From GCA-003244245 sp052390495 (GTDB taxonomy: Bacteria; Actinomycetota; Actinomycetes; Mycobacteriales; Pseudonocardiaceae), in assembly GCA_052390495.1 (NCBI GenBank), contig JBQTGW010000014.1:1-64000 (forward strand): 64,000 nucleotides of DNA, given 5' to 3'. How positions within the stretch are numbered: position 1 is the first letter of the stretch; every line of letters begins with the position of its first letter. The position numbers and the translations under genes are program-made. A model generated the notes under the pieces. It was given only the letters and a program-made list of their open reading frames with translations, was not told the origin of the DNA and ran no database searches. Shown here piece by piece: positions 56,542 through 64,000 of this stretch.

Positions 56542-59500
56542 GTGCGGATCCTGCTGCTGTCCACCGCCGATACCGATCTGCTCGCCGCCCACGGCTGTGG
56601 TGCCGGTTACCGAGTCGCCAACCCGGCCCGGACCGAGCCCGCCGAGCTCCCCGCGCTGCTCGATGATGTGGACATCGCGATTGTCCGCTTGCTCGGCGGA
56701 CGGCGGGCGTGGGAGCAGGGGCTCACGGCGCTGCTGCGGTCGGGGGTGCCGACAGTTTGCCTGGGCGGTGAGGCGACGCCGGACGCTGAGCTCATGGCGG
56801 CCTCGACGGTCCCGGCGGGAGTGGTCGCCGAGGCGCTGCGCTACCTGGTCGCCGGGGGGCCTGTGAACCTGGCGCAGCTGGCCCGCTTCCTGTCCGACAC
56901 CGTGCTGTTCACCGGGGAGGGCTTCGAGCCACCGGCCCCTACCCCTGAGTACGGCGTGCACGGCACGGAGACACACCGTGCACAGGAGCCTGACACGCCG
57001 GAGGATATGGGGCGCCCGACCGTGGGCATCGTGTTCTACCGCGCGCATGCGCTGGCCGGGAACACCGGTTTCGTCGACGTCCTGGCCGATGCCGTGCGGG
57101 CCGCCGGGGCGAATGCGCTGGCGGTGTTCTGCGGCTCACTGCGTGGACTGGGCGATACGCAGGCCCACGGGCTGTGCACGCTGCTGGGGCGCTGCGATGC
57201 GGTGATCACCACGGTGCTCGCGGCGGGCGGCAGCGCAGGCGCCGAGGAGGACGCCTGGGAGGCTGGCGCGCTCGCCGCGCTGGACGTCCCGGTGCTCCAA
57301 GGCTTGTGCCTGACCACCTCGCGGTCGACCTGGCAGGCCAGCGACGCGGCACTGTCCCCGATGGACGCCGCCATGCAGGTCGCGATCCCGGAGTTCGACG
57401 GACGGCTGGTATCGGTGCCGTTCTCCTTCAAGGAGCCTGGAGCAGACGGCATCCCGGTGTATGTGGCCGATCCCGAGCGGGCCGCCCGGGTGGCGGGCAC
57501 TGCCGTCGCGCTGGCCCGGCTGCGCCACATACCCGCTGCGGACAAGCGACTCGCGATCGTGCTGTCGGCCTACCCAACCAAGCACTCGCGCATCGGCAAC
57601 GCCGTGGGCCTGGACACCCCGGCTTCCGCGGTGGTGCTGCTGCGCGCCCTCGCCGAGGCCGGATACCACCTGGGGGACCTGGACGTCGACACGCTGGAGG
57701 GCGACGCGCTGATCCACCGGTTGATCGCCGCGGGTGGACACGACGTGGAATGGCTCACCGAGGAGCAGATGGCGGACGCAGCCATCCGGATCCCCGCTGC
57801 GCAATACATGGAATGGTTCACGGCTGCGCCGCAGAGCCTGCGGGAGTCTGTCATTCGGGCTTGGGGTGAACCACCGGGGCAGCTGTATGTGGACGGCACC
57901 GACATTTCTGGGGAGGCGATCTACGTCGGGTCGTTGCGGTTCGGCAATGTAATTCTGATGATCCAGCCTCCGCGCGGGTTCGGCGAGAACCCGGTGGCGA
58001 TCTACCACGACCCCGAGCTGGCCCCTTCGCACCAGTACCTCGCAGCGTACCGGTGGCTGGAGCACTCGTTCGGTGCGCACGCCGTGGTGCACCTGGGCAA
58101 GCACGGCAACCTGGAATGGCTGCCCGGCAAGGGCCTGGGGCTGGCCGCTGAGGATGCCCCGGATGCCGTACTGGGCAACCTGCCGCTGGTGTACCCGTTC
58201 ATCGTCAACGACCCTGGTGAGGGCACCCAGGCCAAGCGCAGGGCGCACGCCACCATCGTCGATCACATGATCCCGCCGATGGCCCGTGCCGACACCTACG
58301 GCGACCTCGCCCGGCTCGAGCAGCTGCTCGACGAGTACGCCACCGTGGCCGCGCTGGACCCGGAGAAGCTGCCCACCCTGCGGGACCAGATCTGGACCCT
58401 GATCCAGAGCGCCCAGCTGCACCGGGATCTGGGTGCCGACGCCGCCCCCGACGAGGCGGACTTCGACGACTTCGTGCTGCATCTCGACGGGTACCTGTGC
58501 GAGATCAAGGACGTGCAGATCCGCGACGGGCTGCACGTGCTGGGCCGGGCCCCTGAGGGTGGCGAGCTGGTGAACGACGTGCTGGCGATCCTGCGAGCCC
58601 GTCAGGTGTTCGGCTCCGGCGCGCCGCTACCCGGGCTGCGGGCCGCCATCGCCGAGTGGATCGGCCTGGACGAGCAGGCGCTGCTCGCCGAACCCGGCGC
58701 GCTGGTCAAGGTCCCGGCGACGCTGTTCTGGGAGACCACCGGAAAGGACCACCCCGGCGAAGGGAACGTCCGGGCGAGCGACGTCATCGACTGTCTCGAA
58801 CTCACCGCCCGCAAGCTCCTGGACTACCTCGCCGGCTCGGAAGAAGGGCACCGGCCCTGGTCGCCCGATCTGGCCCGGCACGCGATCACCGTGTGCCTTG
58901 GCGACTGCATCGGCGACGCGGTGCGGTCCAGCGACCGAATCGAGGCGGTGCTGCGGTTCGGCTGCACCGAACTGGTGCCCCGGCTGGCAGGCACCCCCGC
59001 CGAGATCACCAACGTGCTGCGGGCCCTGGAAGGGCGATTCGTCGAGCCCGGCCCATCCGGCTCGCCCACTCGTGGGCTGGTCTCGGTGCTGCCCACCGGG
59101 CGCAATTTCTACTCCGTGGACCCCAAGGCCATCCCGTCTCGTAACGCCTTCGAGGTGGGCGCCGCGCTGGCGGACTCCCTGCTGGCCCGGCACCACGCCG
59201 ACGCTGGAACATGGCCCACCTCGGTGGGGCTCACCGTCTGGGGCACCAGCGCTATGCGTACTCAGGGCGACGACATCGGCGAGGTGCTTGCGCTGCTCGG
59301 CGTCCGCCCGACCTGGGACGACGCATCGCGGCGGGTCAGCGGACTGGACGTGGTCGCACTCGGCGAGCTCGGCAGGCCCCGCATCGACGTGGTGCTGCGC
59401 ATCTCCGGTTTCTTCCGGGACGCCTTCCCGCATGTTGTGGCGCTCATCGACGACGCCATCGAGACGGTCGCGCGGCTGGACGAACCGGACGAGGACAACT

Positions 59501-60291
59501 ACGTCGCCGCGCACTACCGGGCCGACCTGGCCACCCATGGCGACGACCGCCGAGCCCGCACCCGGATCTTCGGCTCCAAACCCGGCGCGTACGGCGCCGG
59601 GCTGCTGCCGCTGATCGACAGCGGACAGTGGCGCACCGACGCCGACCTCGCCGAGGTCTATGCCACCTGGGGCGGCTACGCCTACGGGCGAGGGCTGGAC
59701 GGAGCCGCCGCGCGGAGCGACATGGAGCACGCCTTCCGCCGCATCACCGTGGCCGCCAAGAACGTCGACACCCGTGAGCACGACATTGCCGATTCCGACG
59801 ACTACTTCCAGTACCACGGCGGGATGGTCGCCATGGTGCGTTCATTAACTGGGCGCAGTCCAGGCGCCTATGTGGGTGATTCCGCGGTGCCCCATGCGGT
59901 GAAGACGCGTTCGCTGGCTGAGGAGACCCGCCGGGTCTTCCGCTCCCGGGTGGTCAACCCACGGTGGATCGCCGCGATGCAGCGGCACGGCTACAAGGGC
60001 GCTTTCGAGCTGGCCGCCACCGTCGACTACCTCTTCGGCTTCGACGCCACCGCGGGCGTGGTGGAGGACTGGATGTACCACCAGCTCACCCAGTCGTATG
60101 TGCTCGACGAGCAGGTGCAGCAGTTCCTGCGGCAGTCCAACCCGTGGGCGCTGCGCGGGATGACTGAGCGGCTACTCGAAGCCGCCGACCGGGGCCTATG
60201 GGCGCAGCCCGATCCGGCCGATCTCGAAGCCCTGCGAGCGGTCTATCTGGACCTGGAGGGAGATCTCGAGCAGGGCCAGGGACTGCTGTAA
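56542..60291 (+). CDS. cobN: aerobic cobaltochelatase subunit CobN
   Basis: A 1249-residue large subunit of cobaltochelatase, which inserts Co(II) into hydrogenobyrinic a,c-diamide. Typical blocks are GRPTVGIVFYRAHALAGNTG (about 156-175), YPTKHSRIGNAVGLDTPASA, HLGKHGNLEWLPGKGLGLA, LPLVYPFIVNDPGEGTQAKR (about 555-575), and late FGSKPGAYGAGLLPLIDSG, SDDYFQYHGGMVAMVRSLTG and NPRWIAAMQRHGYKGAFEL. The GTG at 56542 has GGAGGAG upstream and follows the hairpin. Residues about 136-154 (YGVHGTETHRAQEPDTPED) form a poorly conserved linker encoded by copies of the dispersed GACACACCGTGCA motif. Its partners, I/D-type chelatase subunits, lie at 61729-63720. Confidence 0.96.
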   Translation: MRILLLSTADTDLLAAHGCGAGYRVANPARTEPAELPALLDDVDIAIVRLLGGRRAWEQGLTALLRSGVPTVCLGGEATPDAELMAASTVPAGVVAEALRYLVAGGPVNLAQLARFLSDTVLFTGEGFEPPAPTPEYGVHGTETHRAQEPDTPEDMGRPTVGIVFYRAHALAGNTGFVDVLADAVRAAGANALAVFCGSLRGLGDTQAHGLCTLLGRCDAVITTVLAAGGSAGAEEDAWEAGALAALDVPVLQGLCLTTSRSTWQASDAALSPMDAAMQVAIPEFDGRLVSVPFSFKEPGADGIPVYVADPERAARVAGTAVALARLRHIPAADKRLAIVLSAYPTKHSRIGNAVGLDTPASAVVLLRALAEAGYHLGDLDVDTLEGDALIHRLIAAGGHDVEWLTEEQMADAAIRIPAAQYMEWFTAAPQSLRESVIRAWGEPPGQLYVDGTDISGEAIYVGSLRFGNVILMIQPPRGFGENPVAIYHDPELAPSHQYLAAYRWLEHSFGAHAVVHLGKHGNLEWLPGKGLGLAAEDAPDAVLGNLPLVYPFIVNDPGEGTQAKRRAHATIVDHMIPPMARADTYGDLARLEQLLDEYATVAALDPEKLPTLRDQIWTLIQSAQLHRDLGADAAPDEADFDDFVLHLDGYLCEIKDVQIRDGLHVLGRAPEGGELVNDVLAILRARQVFGSGAPLPGLRAAIAEWIGLDEQALLAEPGALVKVPATLFWETTGKDHPGEGNVRASDVIDCLELTARKLLDYLAGSEEGHRPWSPDLARHAITVCLGDCIGDAVRSSDRIEAVLRFGCTELVPRLAGTPAEITNVLRALEGRFVEPGPSGSPTRGLVSVLPTGRNFYSVDPKAIPSRNAFEVGAALADSLLARHHADAGTWPTSVGLTVWGTSAMRTQGDDIGEVLALLGVRPTWDDASRRVSGLDVVALGELGRPRIDVVLRISGFFRDAFPHVVALIDDAIETVARLDEPDEDNYVAAHYRADLATHGDDRRARTRIFGSKPGAYGAGLLPLIDSGQWRTDADLAEVYATWGGYAYGRGLDGAAARSDMEHAFRRITVAAKNVDTREHDIADSDDYFQYHGGMVAMVRSLTGRSPGAYVGDSAVPHAVKTRSLAEETRRVFRSRVVNPRWIAAMQRHGYKGAFELAATVDYLFGFDATAGVVEDWMYHQLTQSYVLDEQVQQFLRQSNPWALRGMTERLLEAADRGLWAQPDPADLEALRAVYLDLEGDLEQGQGLL

Positions 60292-60413
60292 CTTATTGTA
60301 GTCGCATAGCTCCACAGGGTATTCCTACTCACCCGGGCTTGATCTCCCGTTCCCCACCTGATGGAGTGTCGCGGCGCAGTGCGTGACGGTTCAAGGGCTG
60401 GGAGGCAGGTGGG

Positions 60414-61223
60414 ATGCGGGTAATCGGGCGGGCCACCCTGGGGATCGCTGTTCTCTTGGCCGCGATCTGCACGCCAGTGGCGCTGGCTGGCGCGCCCTCC
60501 AGCGCCGATTCCCCTGGTAGGCCGGGCTCCGGTGCCCCAGCGGAACCCCGCATCGTCGGGGGCGAGCCAACCAGCGCCGCCGCGTACCCGTGGGTGGTCG
60601 CCCTGGCCAGAGGGAAAAGCGACGCGGCCTACTGCGGCGGTGCGCTGGTCGCCCCCGATCGGGTGGTCACCGCCGCGCACTGCATCAGCGGCTACCCAGC
60701 AGGCAGTGTTCGGGTGATTGCGGGGCGCACCGACCTGCGCAGCAACAAGGGCGAAGAGCGGTGGGTGGTGCGTTACTGGGTCGACCCCGGTTACGAGTCC
60801 CCGATCGAGGGCGACGACGTCGCGGTGTTGCTCCTCGATTATCCGGTGCCCTACCGCCCAGTACCGCTGGAGGACGACCAAGACGCCTACCGGGCCGGCG
60901 TACCCGCTACGGTGTTCGGCTGGGGATACACCTCGGAGGCTGGGCCGACGTCGCCGGTGCTGCGCAGCGCCGAAGTCCCGCTGATCGCCGACTCGGACTG
61001 TGCCGACACCTACGAGGAGTTCAACTCGCAGGAAATGGTCTGCGCCGGGGAGCCCAGTGGCGGGGCGGATGCCTGCTACGGCGACTCAGGTGGCCCGCTG
61101 ATCGCATCCGGCCGCCTGATCGGCATCACCTCATGGGGTAGTGGTTGCGGCCGCGAGAGTGCACCCGGCGTCTTCGTGCGAGTAGCGTCCTATGCAGACG
61201 ATATCGACGACAAGCTGGATTGA
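60414..61223 (+). CDS. secreted trypsin-like serine protease
   Basis: A 269-residue S1A protease with a signal peptide (MRVIGRATLGIAVLLAAICT, cleavage near ALA), a propeptide of about 20 residues and the activation site PR/IVGG (Ile47). The triad is His89 (TAAHC), Asp135 (DDVAVLLL) and Ser225 (GDSGGPLI), and six Cys suggest disulfides (for example Cys74-Cys90-type loop). An Asp near 219 (GADACYGDSGG) at the specificity pocket indicates trypsin-like cleavage after Arg/Lys. ATG 60414 follows AGGCAGGTGGG. It sits alone between cobN and an acetyltransferase. Confidence 0.93.
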   Translation: MRVIGRATLGIAVLLAAICTPVALAGAPSSADSPGRPGSGAPAEPRIVGGEPTSAAAYPWVVALARGKSDAAYCGGALVAPDRVVTAAHCISGYPAGSVRVIAGRTDLRSNKGEERWVVRYWVDPGYESPIEGDDVAVLLLDYPVPYRPVPLEDDQDAYRAGVPATVFGWGYTSEAGPTSPVLRSAEVPLIADSDCADTYEEFNSQEMVCAGEPSGGADACYGDSGGPLIASGRLIGITSWGSGCGRESAPGVFVRVASYADDIDDKLD

Positions 61224-61228
61224 TCCAT

Positions 61229-61732
61229 ATGGACCACACCCTGCTCCACCGGCGGCTGTCCGCCGACCTGGCGCCCACGATGCTGTACGCCCTGCTGCGC
61301 CTGCGGGTGGAGGTACTCGTGGTCGAGCAGGGGTGTCCCTATCAGGAGCTGGACGGCCGGGACCTAGACGCGACAACGCGGCACTTCTGGCTCGCGCCGG
61401 GCGCTGACATCGAGAACGTTCAGGCAACCCTGCGGATGCTGGAGCCGGCTGAGGGTCAGTTCCGGATCGGTCGGGTCTGTGCGGCCAGCCACGCAAGGGG
61501 CAAAGGCGCGGCCCGGCGGCTGCTGGAGGCGGCGCTGGCCGAGGTGGGCGACGCCCCCTGCGTGCTCGATGCACAGTCTCATCTGACCGGGCTCTACAGT
61601 ACGTTCGGCTTCGCACCGGTCGGCGCGGAGTTCGTCGAGCAAGGCGTTGCGCACGTGCCGATGCGCCGCGAGCGATCGGCGAGGGTGGGCTGGTCGCCGA
61701 GAGAACAGTCATCTGCAACGATCGTCCGGTGA
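61229..61732 (+). CDS. GNAT acetyltransferase, ElaA type
   Basis: A 167-residue ElaA-like GNAT protein: LYALLRLRVEVLVVEQGCPY and QELDGRDLDATTRHFWLAPG (family hallmark), then the acetyl-CoA site RIGRVCAASHARGKGAARRL and the end GLYSTFGFAPVGAEFVEQGV. The substrate is unknown. ATG 61229 starts 6 bases after the trypsin stop; the gene end overlaps the chelatase start by GTGA. M. tuberculosis has the same order (Rv2851c GNAT, Rv2850c chelatase, Rv2849c cobO), which supports operon membership with cobalamin genes. Confidence 0.92.
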   Translation: MDHTLLHRRLSADLAPTMLYALLRLRVEVLVVEQGCPYQELDGRDLDATTRHFWLAPGADIENVQATLRMLEPAEGQFRIGRVCAASHARGKGAARRLLEAALAEVGDAPCVLDAQSHLTGLYSTFGFAPVGAEFVEQGVAHVPMRRERSARVGWSPREQSSATIVR

Positions 61733-63720
61733 GCACTGCCCGCTATCCGTTCGCCGCGATCGTCGGGCATGAGGATCTCCGGCTGGCCCTGCTGCTGACC
61801 GCGGTGCACCCGGGGATCGGTGGAGTGTTGGTGCGGGGCGAGAAGGGCACCGCGAAGTCGACGGTGGTCCGGGCGGTGGCGGCGCTGCTGCCCCCGGTGC
61901 GGCTGGTGCCGGGATGCCGATTCTGCTGCGACCCCTCAATACCGGACCCGGCCTGCCCGGACGGCCCGCATGCCCAGGTGGGAGGCGAGACCCGCGCGGC
62001 CCGGCTGGTCGAGCTACCGGTCGGCGCTACCGACGACCGCCTGGTGGGCTCGCTGGACCTGCAGCGAGCCCTCACCGAGGGCATTTCCGCCTACCAGCCC
62101 GGGTTGCTGGCCGCCGCGCACCGCGGCGTGCTTTATGTCGACGAGGTCAACCTGCTGCCGGACCACTTGGTCGACCTGTTACTCGACGCCGCCGCGATGG
62201 GCCGCGCACATGTCGAGCGTGACGGCGTGTCGGTGTCGCATGCCGCGTCGTTTCTGCTGGTCGGCACCATGAACCCGGAGGAGGGGGAGCTGCGCCCGCA
62301 GCTGCTGGACCGCTTCGGTCTCACCGTGGAGGTGGCCGCCTCCCGCGATGTCCAGACGCGGGTGGAGGTGGTGCGCCGTCGGCTGGCCTACGAGGCGGAT
62401 CCAGCCGGCTTCGCGGCGAGCTGGCAGGCGCACGACGGTGCGCTCGCGGAGCGGATCACCGCGGCCCGCTGCTTGCTGCCCGGGGTGTCGCTTCCGGATG
62501 ACCAGCTGCACCGGGTCGCCGCGGTGTGTGCCACGTTCGAGGTCGATGGAATGCGCGCCGACCTGGTGCTGGCCCGCACCGCGCTGGCGCACGCCGCCTG
62601 GCGGGGGGACGACACGGTGTGCGAGGACGACGTCCGGGTCGCCGCCCGGCTGGCGTTGCCCCACCGTCGCCGCCGCGACCCGTTCGACGAACCTGGGCTG
62701 GACGGCGAGCAGCTCGAGGACGCGCTACGCCAAGCCTCAAGCGATCTTGGTCAGTCACCTGCGCCCGAGGGACCACCCGACGACCCGGGTGGTGGCGCAC
62801 CCGATCAGCCACCCGCTGACGTCCAGAGCGGTAACGGTGCCCAACGCCCGGCGGTGCCGGGAAGTGAGAGTCCGGCGGTGCCGGGAAATGGTGCCGCTGG
62901 TGAGCGGCAGGCGCCCGCGCCCCCGGTACCCTTCCGCGCGCGGCTGCTGCAGGTACCCGGCCTCGGCGCCGGAGCCCCTGGCCGGCGATCTCGGGCCAGG
63001 ACAACCACCGGCCGCAGCATCCGGTCGTCCACACTAGACGGCACTGGGTTGCACCTGCTCGGCACACTGGCCGCCGCCGCCCCGCACCAACACGACCGTG
63101 GGCGCCGTGGCCCGGGCTTGGTGCTGCACCGCCAGGACGTCCGGCGCGCGGTTCGCGAAGGCCGGGAGTCCAACCTCGTGCTCTTCGCCGTCGACGCGTC
63201 CGGCTCGATGGCCGCGCGGGCCCGGATGTCCGCGGTGACCGGCGCTGTGCTGGCCCTGCTGTTGGACGCCTACCAACGTCGAGACAAGGTCGGGCTGGTC
63301 ACCTTCCGGGGTAGCGGGGCGGAGGTGGTGCTGCCCCCCACCTCGTCGGTGGAGGCAGGTGCCGCCCGGCTGCGGGCGCTGCGCACCGGCGGGCGCACTC
63401 CGCTGGCCGAAGGGCTGCTGCGTTCGGCACGCGTGCTGGCCACCGAACGGCTGCGGGACCCCACCCGACGAGCGTTGCTGGTAGTGCTCACCGACGGCCG
63501 GGCGACGCACGGCGGGATGGACACCGCACTGCGCGCGGCCGGCCTGCTGCACCGCGACGGTGTGGCCTCGATCGTGGTGGACTGCGAGTCCGGGCCGGTC
63601 CGGCTGGGGCTGGCGGGCCAGCTCGCCGTCGCGCTGCGTGGCGCCTGCGTGCGGCTGGAGGAGCTGTCCGCTGATGCCGTGGCCGGGGTGGTCCGCGCCG
63701 CCCGCACCGTTGCCGCGTAG
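61729..63720 (+). CDS. magnesium/cobalt chelatase, fused I and D subunits
   Basis: A 663-residue protein joining an AAA+ ChlI/BchI-like ATPase to a ChlD-like integrin-I domain. Walker A GEKGTAKST is at residues 38-46, Walker B VLYVDEVNLLPDHLVDLLLD near 134-153, and sensor-1 LVGTMNPEEGELRPQLLDRF follows. A Pro/Gly-rich linker (about 345-410) holds a 21-bp duplication (PAVPGSES-PAVPGNG). The C-terminal VWA domain has the MIDAS DASGSMA (Asp489, Ser491, Ser493). In M. tuberculosis (Rv2850c) this is taken as the energy-supplying partner of CobN. The GTG overlaps the GNAT stop and cobO follows after 9 bases. Confidence 0.94.
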   Translation: MSTARYPFAAIVGHEDLRLALLLTAVHPGIGGVLVRGEKGTAKSTVVRAVAALLPPVRLVPGCRFCCDPSIPDPACPDGPHAQVGGETRAARLVELPVGATDDRLVGSLDLQRALTEGISAYQPGLLAAAHRGVLYVDEVNLLPDHLVDLLLDAAAMGRAHVERDGVSVSHAASFLLVGTMNPEEGELRPQLLDRFGLTVEVAASRDVQTRVEVVRRRLAYEADPAGFAASWQAHDGALAERITAARCLLPGVSLPDDQLHRVAAVCATFEVDGMRADLVLARTALAHAAWRGDDTVCEDDVRVAARLALPHRRRRDPFDEPGLDGEQLEDALRQASSDLGQSPAPEGPPDDPGGGAPDQPPADVQSGNGAQRPAVPGSESPAVPGNGAAGERQAPAPPVPFRARLLQVPGLGAGAPGRRSRARTTTGRSIRSSTLDGTGLHLLGTLAAAAPHQHDRGRRGPGLVLHRQDVRRAVREGRESNLVLFAVDASGSMAARARMSAVTGAVLALLLDAYQRRDKVGLVTFRGSGAEVVLPPTSSVEAGAARLRALRTGGRTPLAEGLLRSARVLATERLRDPTRRALLVVLTDGRATHGGMDTALRAAGLLHRDGVASIVVDCESGPVRLGLAGQLAVALRGACVRLEELSADAVAGVVRAARTVAA

Positions 63721-63729
63721 GAGGTCGAT

Positions 63730-64000
63730 ATGCCCCAGGGCGTACCGGTGAGCGTCCCCGCCGACGGGCTCACCACCCGACAGCGGCGCAACCGGCCGAT
63801 GGTGATTGTGCACACCGGAGTGATGAAGGGGAAGTCCACCGCCGCCTTCGGCCTGGCACTGCGCGGCTGGAACGCGGGTTGGTCGATCGGCGTGTTCCAG
63901 TTCGTTAAGTCCGCGAAGTGGAAGGTGGGGGAGGAGTCCGCGTTCCGGGCCCTCGACGAACTGCACCGAAGCACCGGCCAGGGCGGACCCGTCGAGTGGC
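63730..64000 (+). CDS. cobO: cob(I)yrinic acid a,c-diamide adenosyltransferase, 5' part
   Basis: The first 90 codons of CobO/BtuR, cut by the window end. It transfers the adenosyl group of ATP to reduced cobyrinic diamide. The P-loop GVMKGKSTAAFGLALRGWNA (Gly30 onwards, Lys-Ser-Thr) and VFQFVKSAKWKVGEESAF are characteristic. ATG 63730 follows TAGGAGG-type bases at the end of the chelatase gene. Downstream partners, cobB in M. tuberculosis, lie outside the window. Confidence 0.93.
   Translation, partial: MPQGVPVSVPADGLTTRQRRNRPMVIVHTGVMKGKSTAAFGLALRGWNAGWSIGVFQFVKSAKWKVGEESAFRALDELHRSTGQGGPVEW

Noticed and set aside
57136..58536. Minus-strand open frame inside cobN
   Set aside because: No ribosome site and antisense composition; CobN motifs run through on the plus strand.
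1..64000. tRNA genes
   Set aside because: No cloverleaf with a T-arm GGTTCRANNCC could be supported anywhere; only rnpB is a clear RNA gene.

Overview
The window is high-GC DNA from an actinomycete. Gene content and order resemble Mycobacterium tuberculosis but with a WhiG-type sigma factor, actinomycete integrative-element remnants and DUF222/HNH genes. This suggests a mycelial or sporulating member of the Pseudonocardiales or a relative. The assignment is inferred from synteny and motifs only, with no database search.

Two conserved blocks form the backbone. The first, 3.1-13.7 kb, carries an acyl-CoA synthetase, cobD, SURF1, a fructosamine-kinase-like gene, a low-molecular-weight tyrosine phosphatase, an O-methyltransferase, a CobC-like aminotransferase, a zinc-ribbon coiled-coil protein, an RNase H-phosphatase fusion, a TSUP permease and the RNase P RNA gene rnpB. 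The second starts at 24.3 kb: yraN-yifB-dprA-xerC-whiG, an M23 peptidase facing away, rpsB-tsf-pyrH-frr-cdsA, rlmN and an HtrA-like protease. It resumes at 41.6 kb with ligC, dxr-rip1-ispG-GNAT-PBP-map-cobQ, then cobN, a trypsin, a GNAT gene, a ChlI/ChlD-type chelatase and the 5' part of cobO, which is cut by the window end. Many of these genes are joined by 4-base GTGA overlaps.

Three accessory stretches interrupt the backbone. 13.8-24.3 kb holds an AraC regulator with an IdeR/DtxR-like box, a siderophore-binding lipoprotein, an integrase remnant, a TIR-transmembrane chimera, several decayed genes, a thermonuclease-like gene, nei2 and a non-coding tandem array beside two perfect DnaA boxes. 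37.5-41.5 kb holds two antitoxin genes whose toxin partners are reduced to stubs, a regulator with an in-frame TGA, a broken acetyltransferase and a lower-GC membrane protein. 52.5-56.4 kb holds two small integrative-element-type genes, an intact Phd/VapC pair and a STAND NTPase with an HTH front end and no recognisable sensor repeats.

Functional themes: cobalamin synthesis is spread over six loci (cobD, cobC-like, cobQ, cobN, chelatase I/D, cobO). The non-mevalonate isoprenoid genes dxr and ispG flank the rip1 site-2 protease. Translation genes (rpsB, tsf, frr, rlmN, map) lie on the plus strand with nucleotide and phospholipid synthesis. The most unusual overall property is the number of short in-frame tandem repeats inside linkers of otherwise conserved housekeeping genes. 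The second is a consistent record of gene decay (frameshifts, Trp-to-TGA nonsense, deletion fusions, toxin loss) confined to the accessory stretches.
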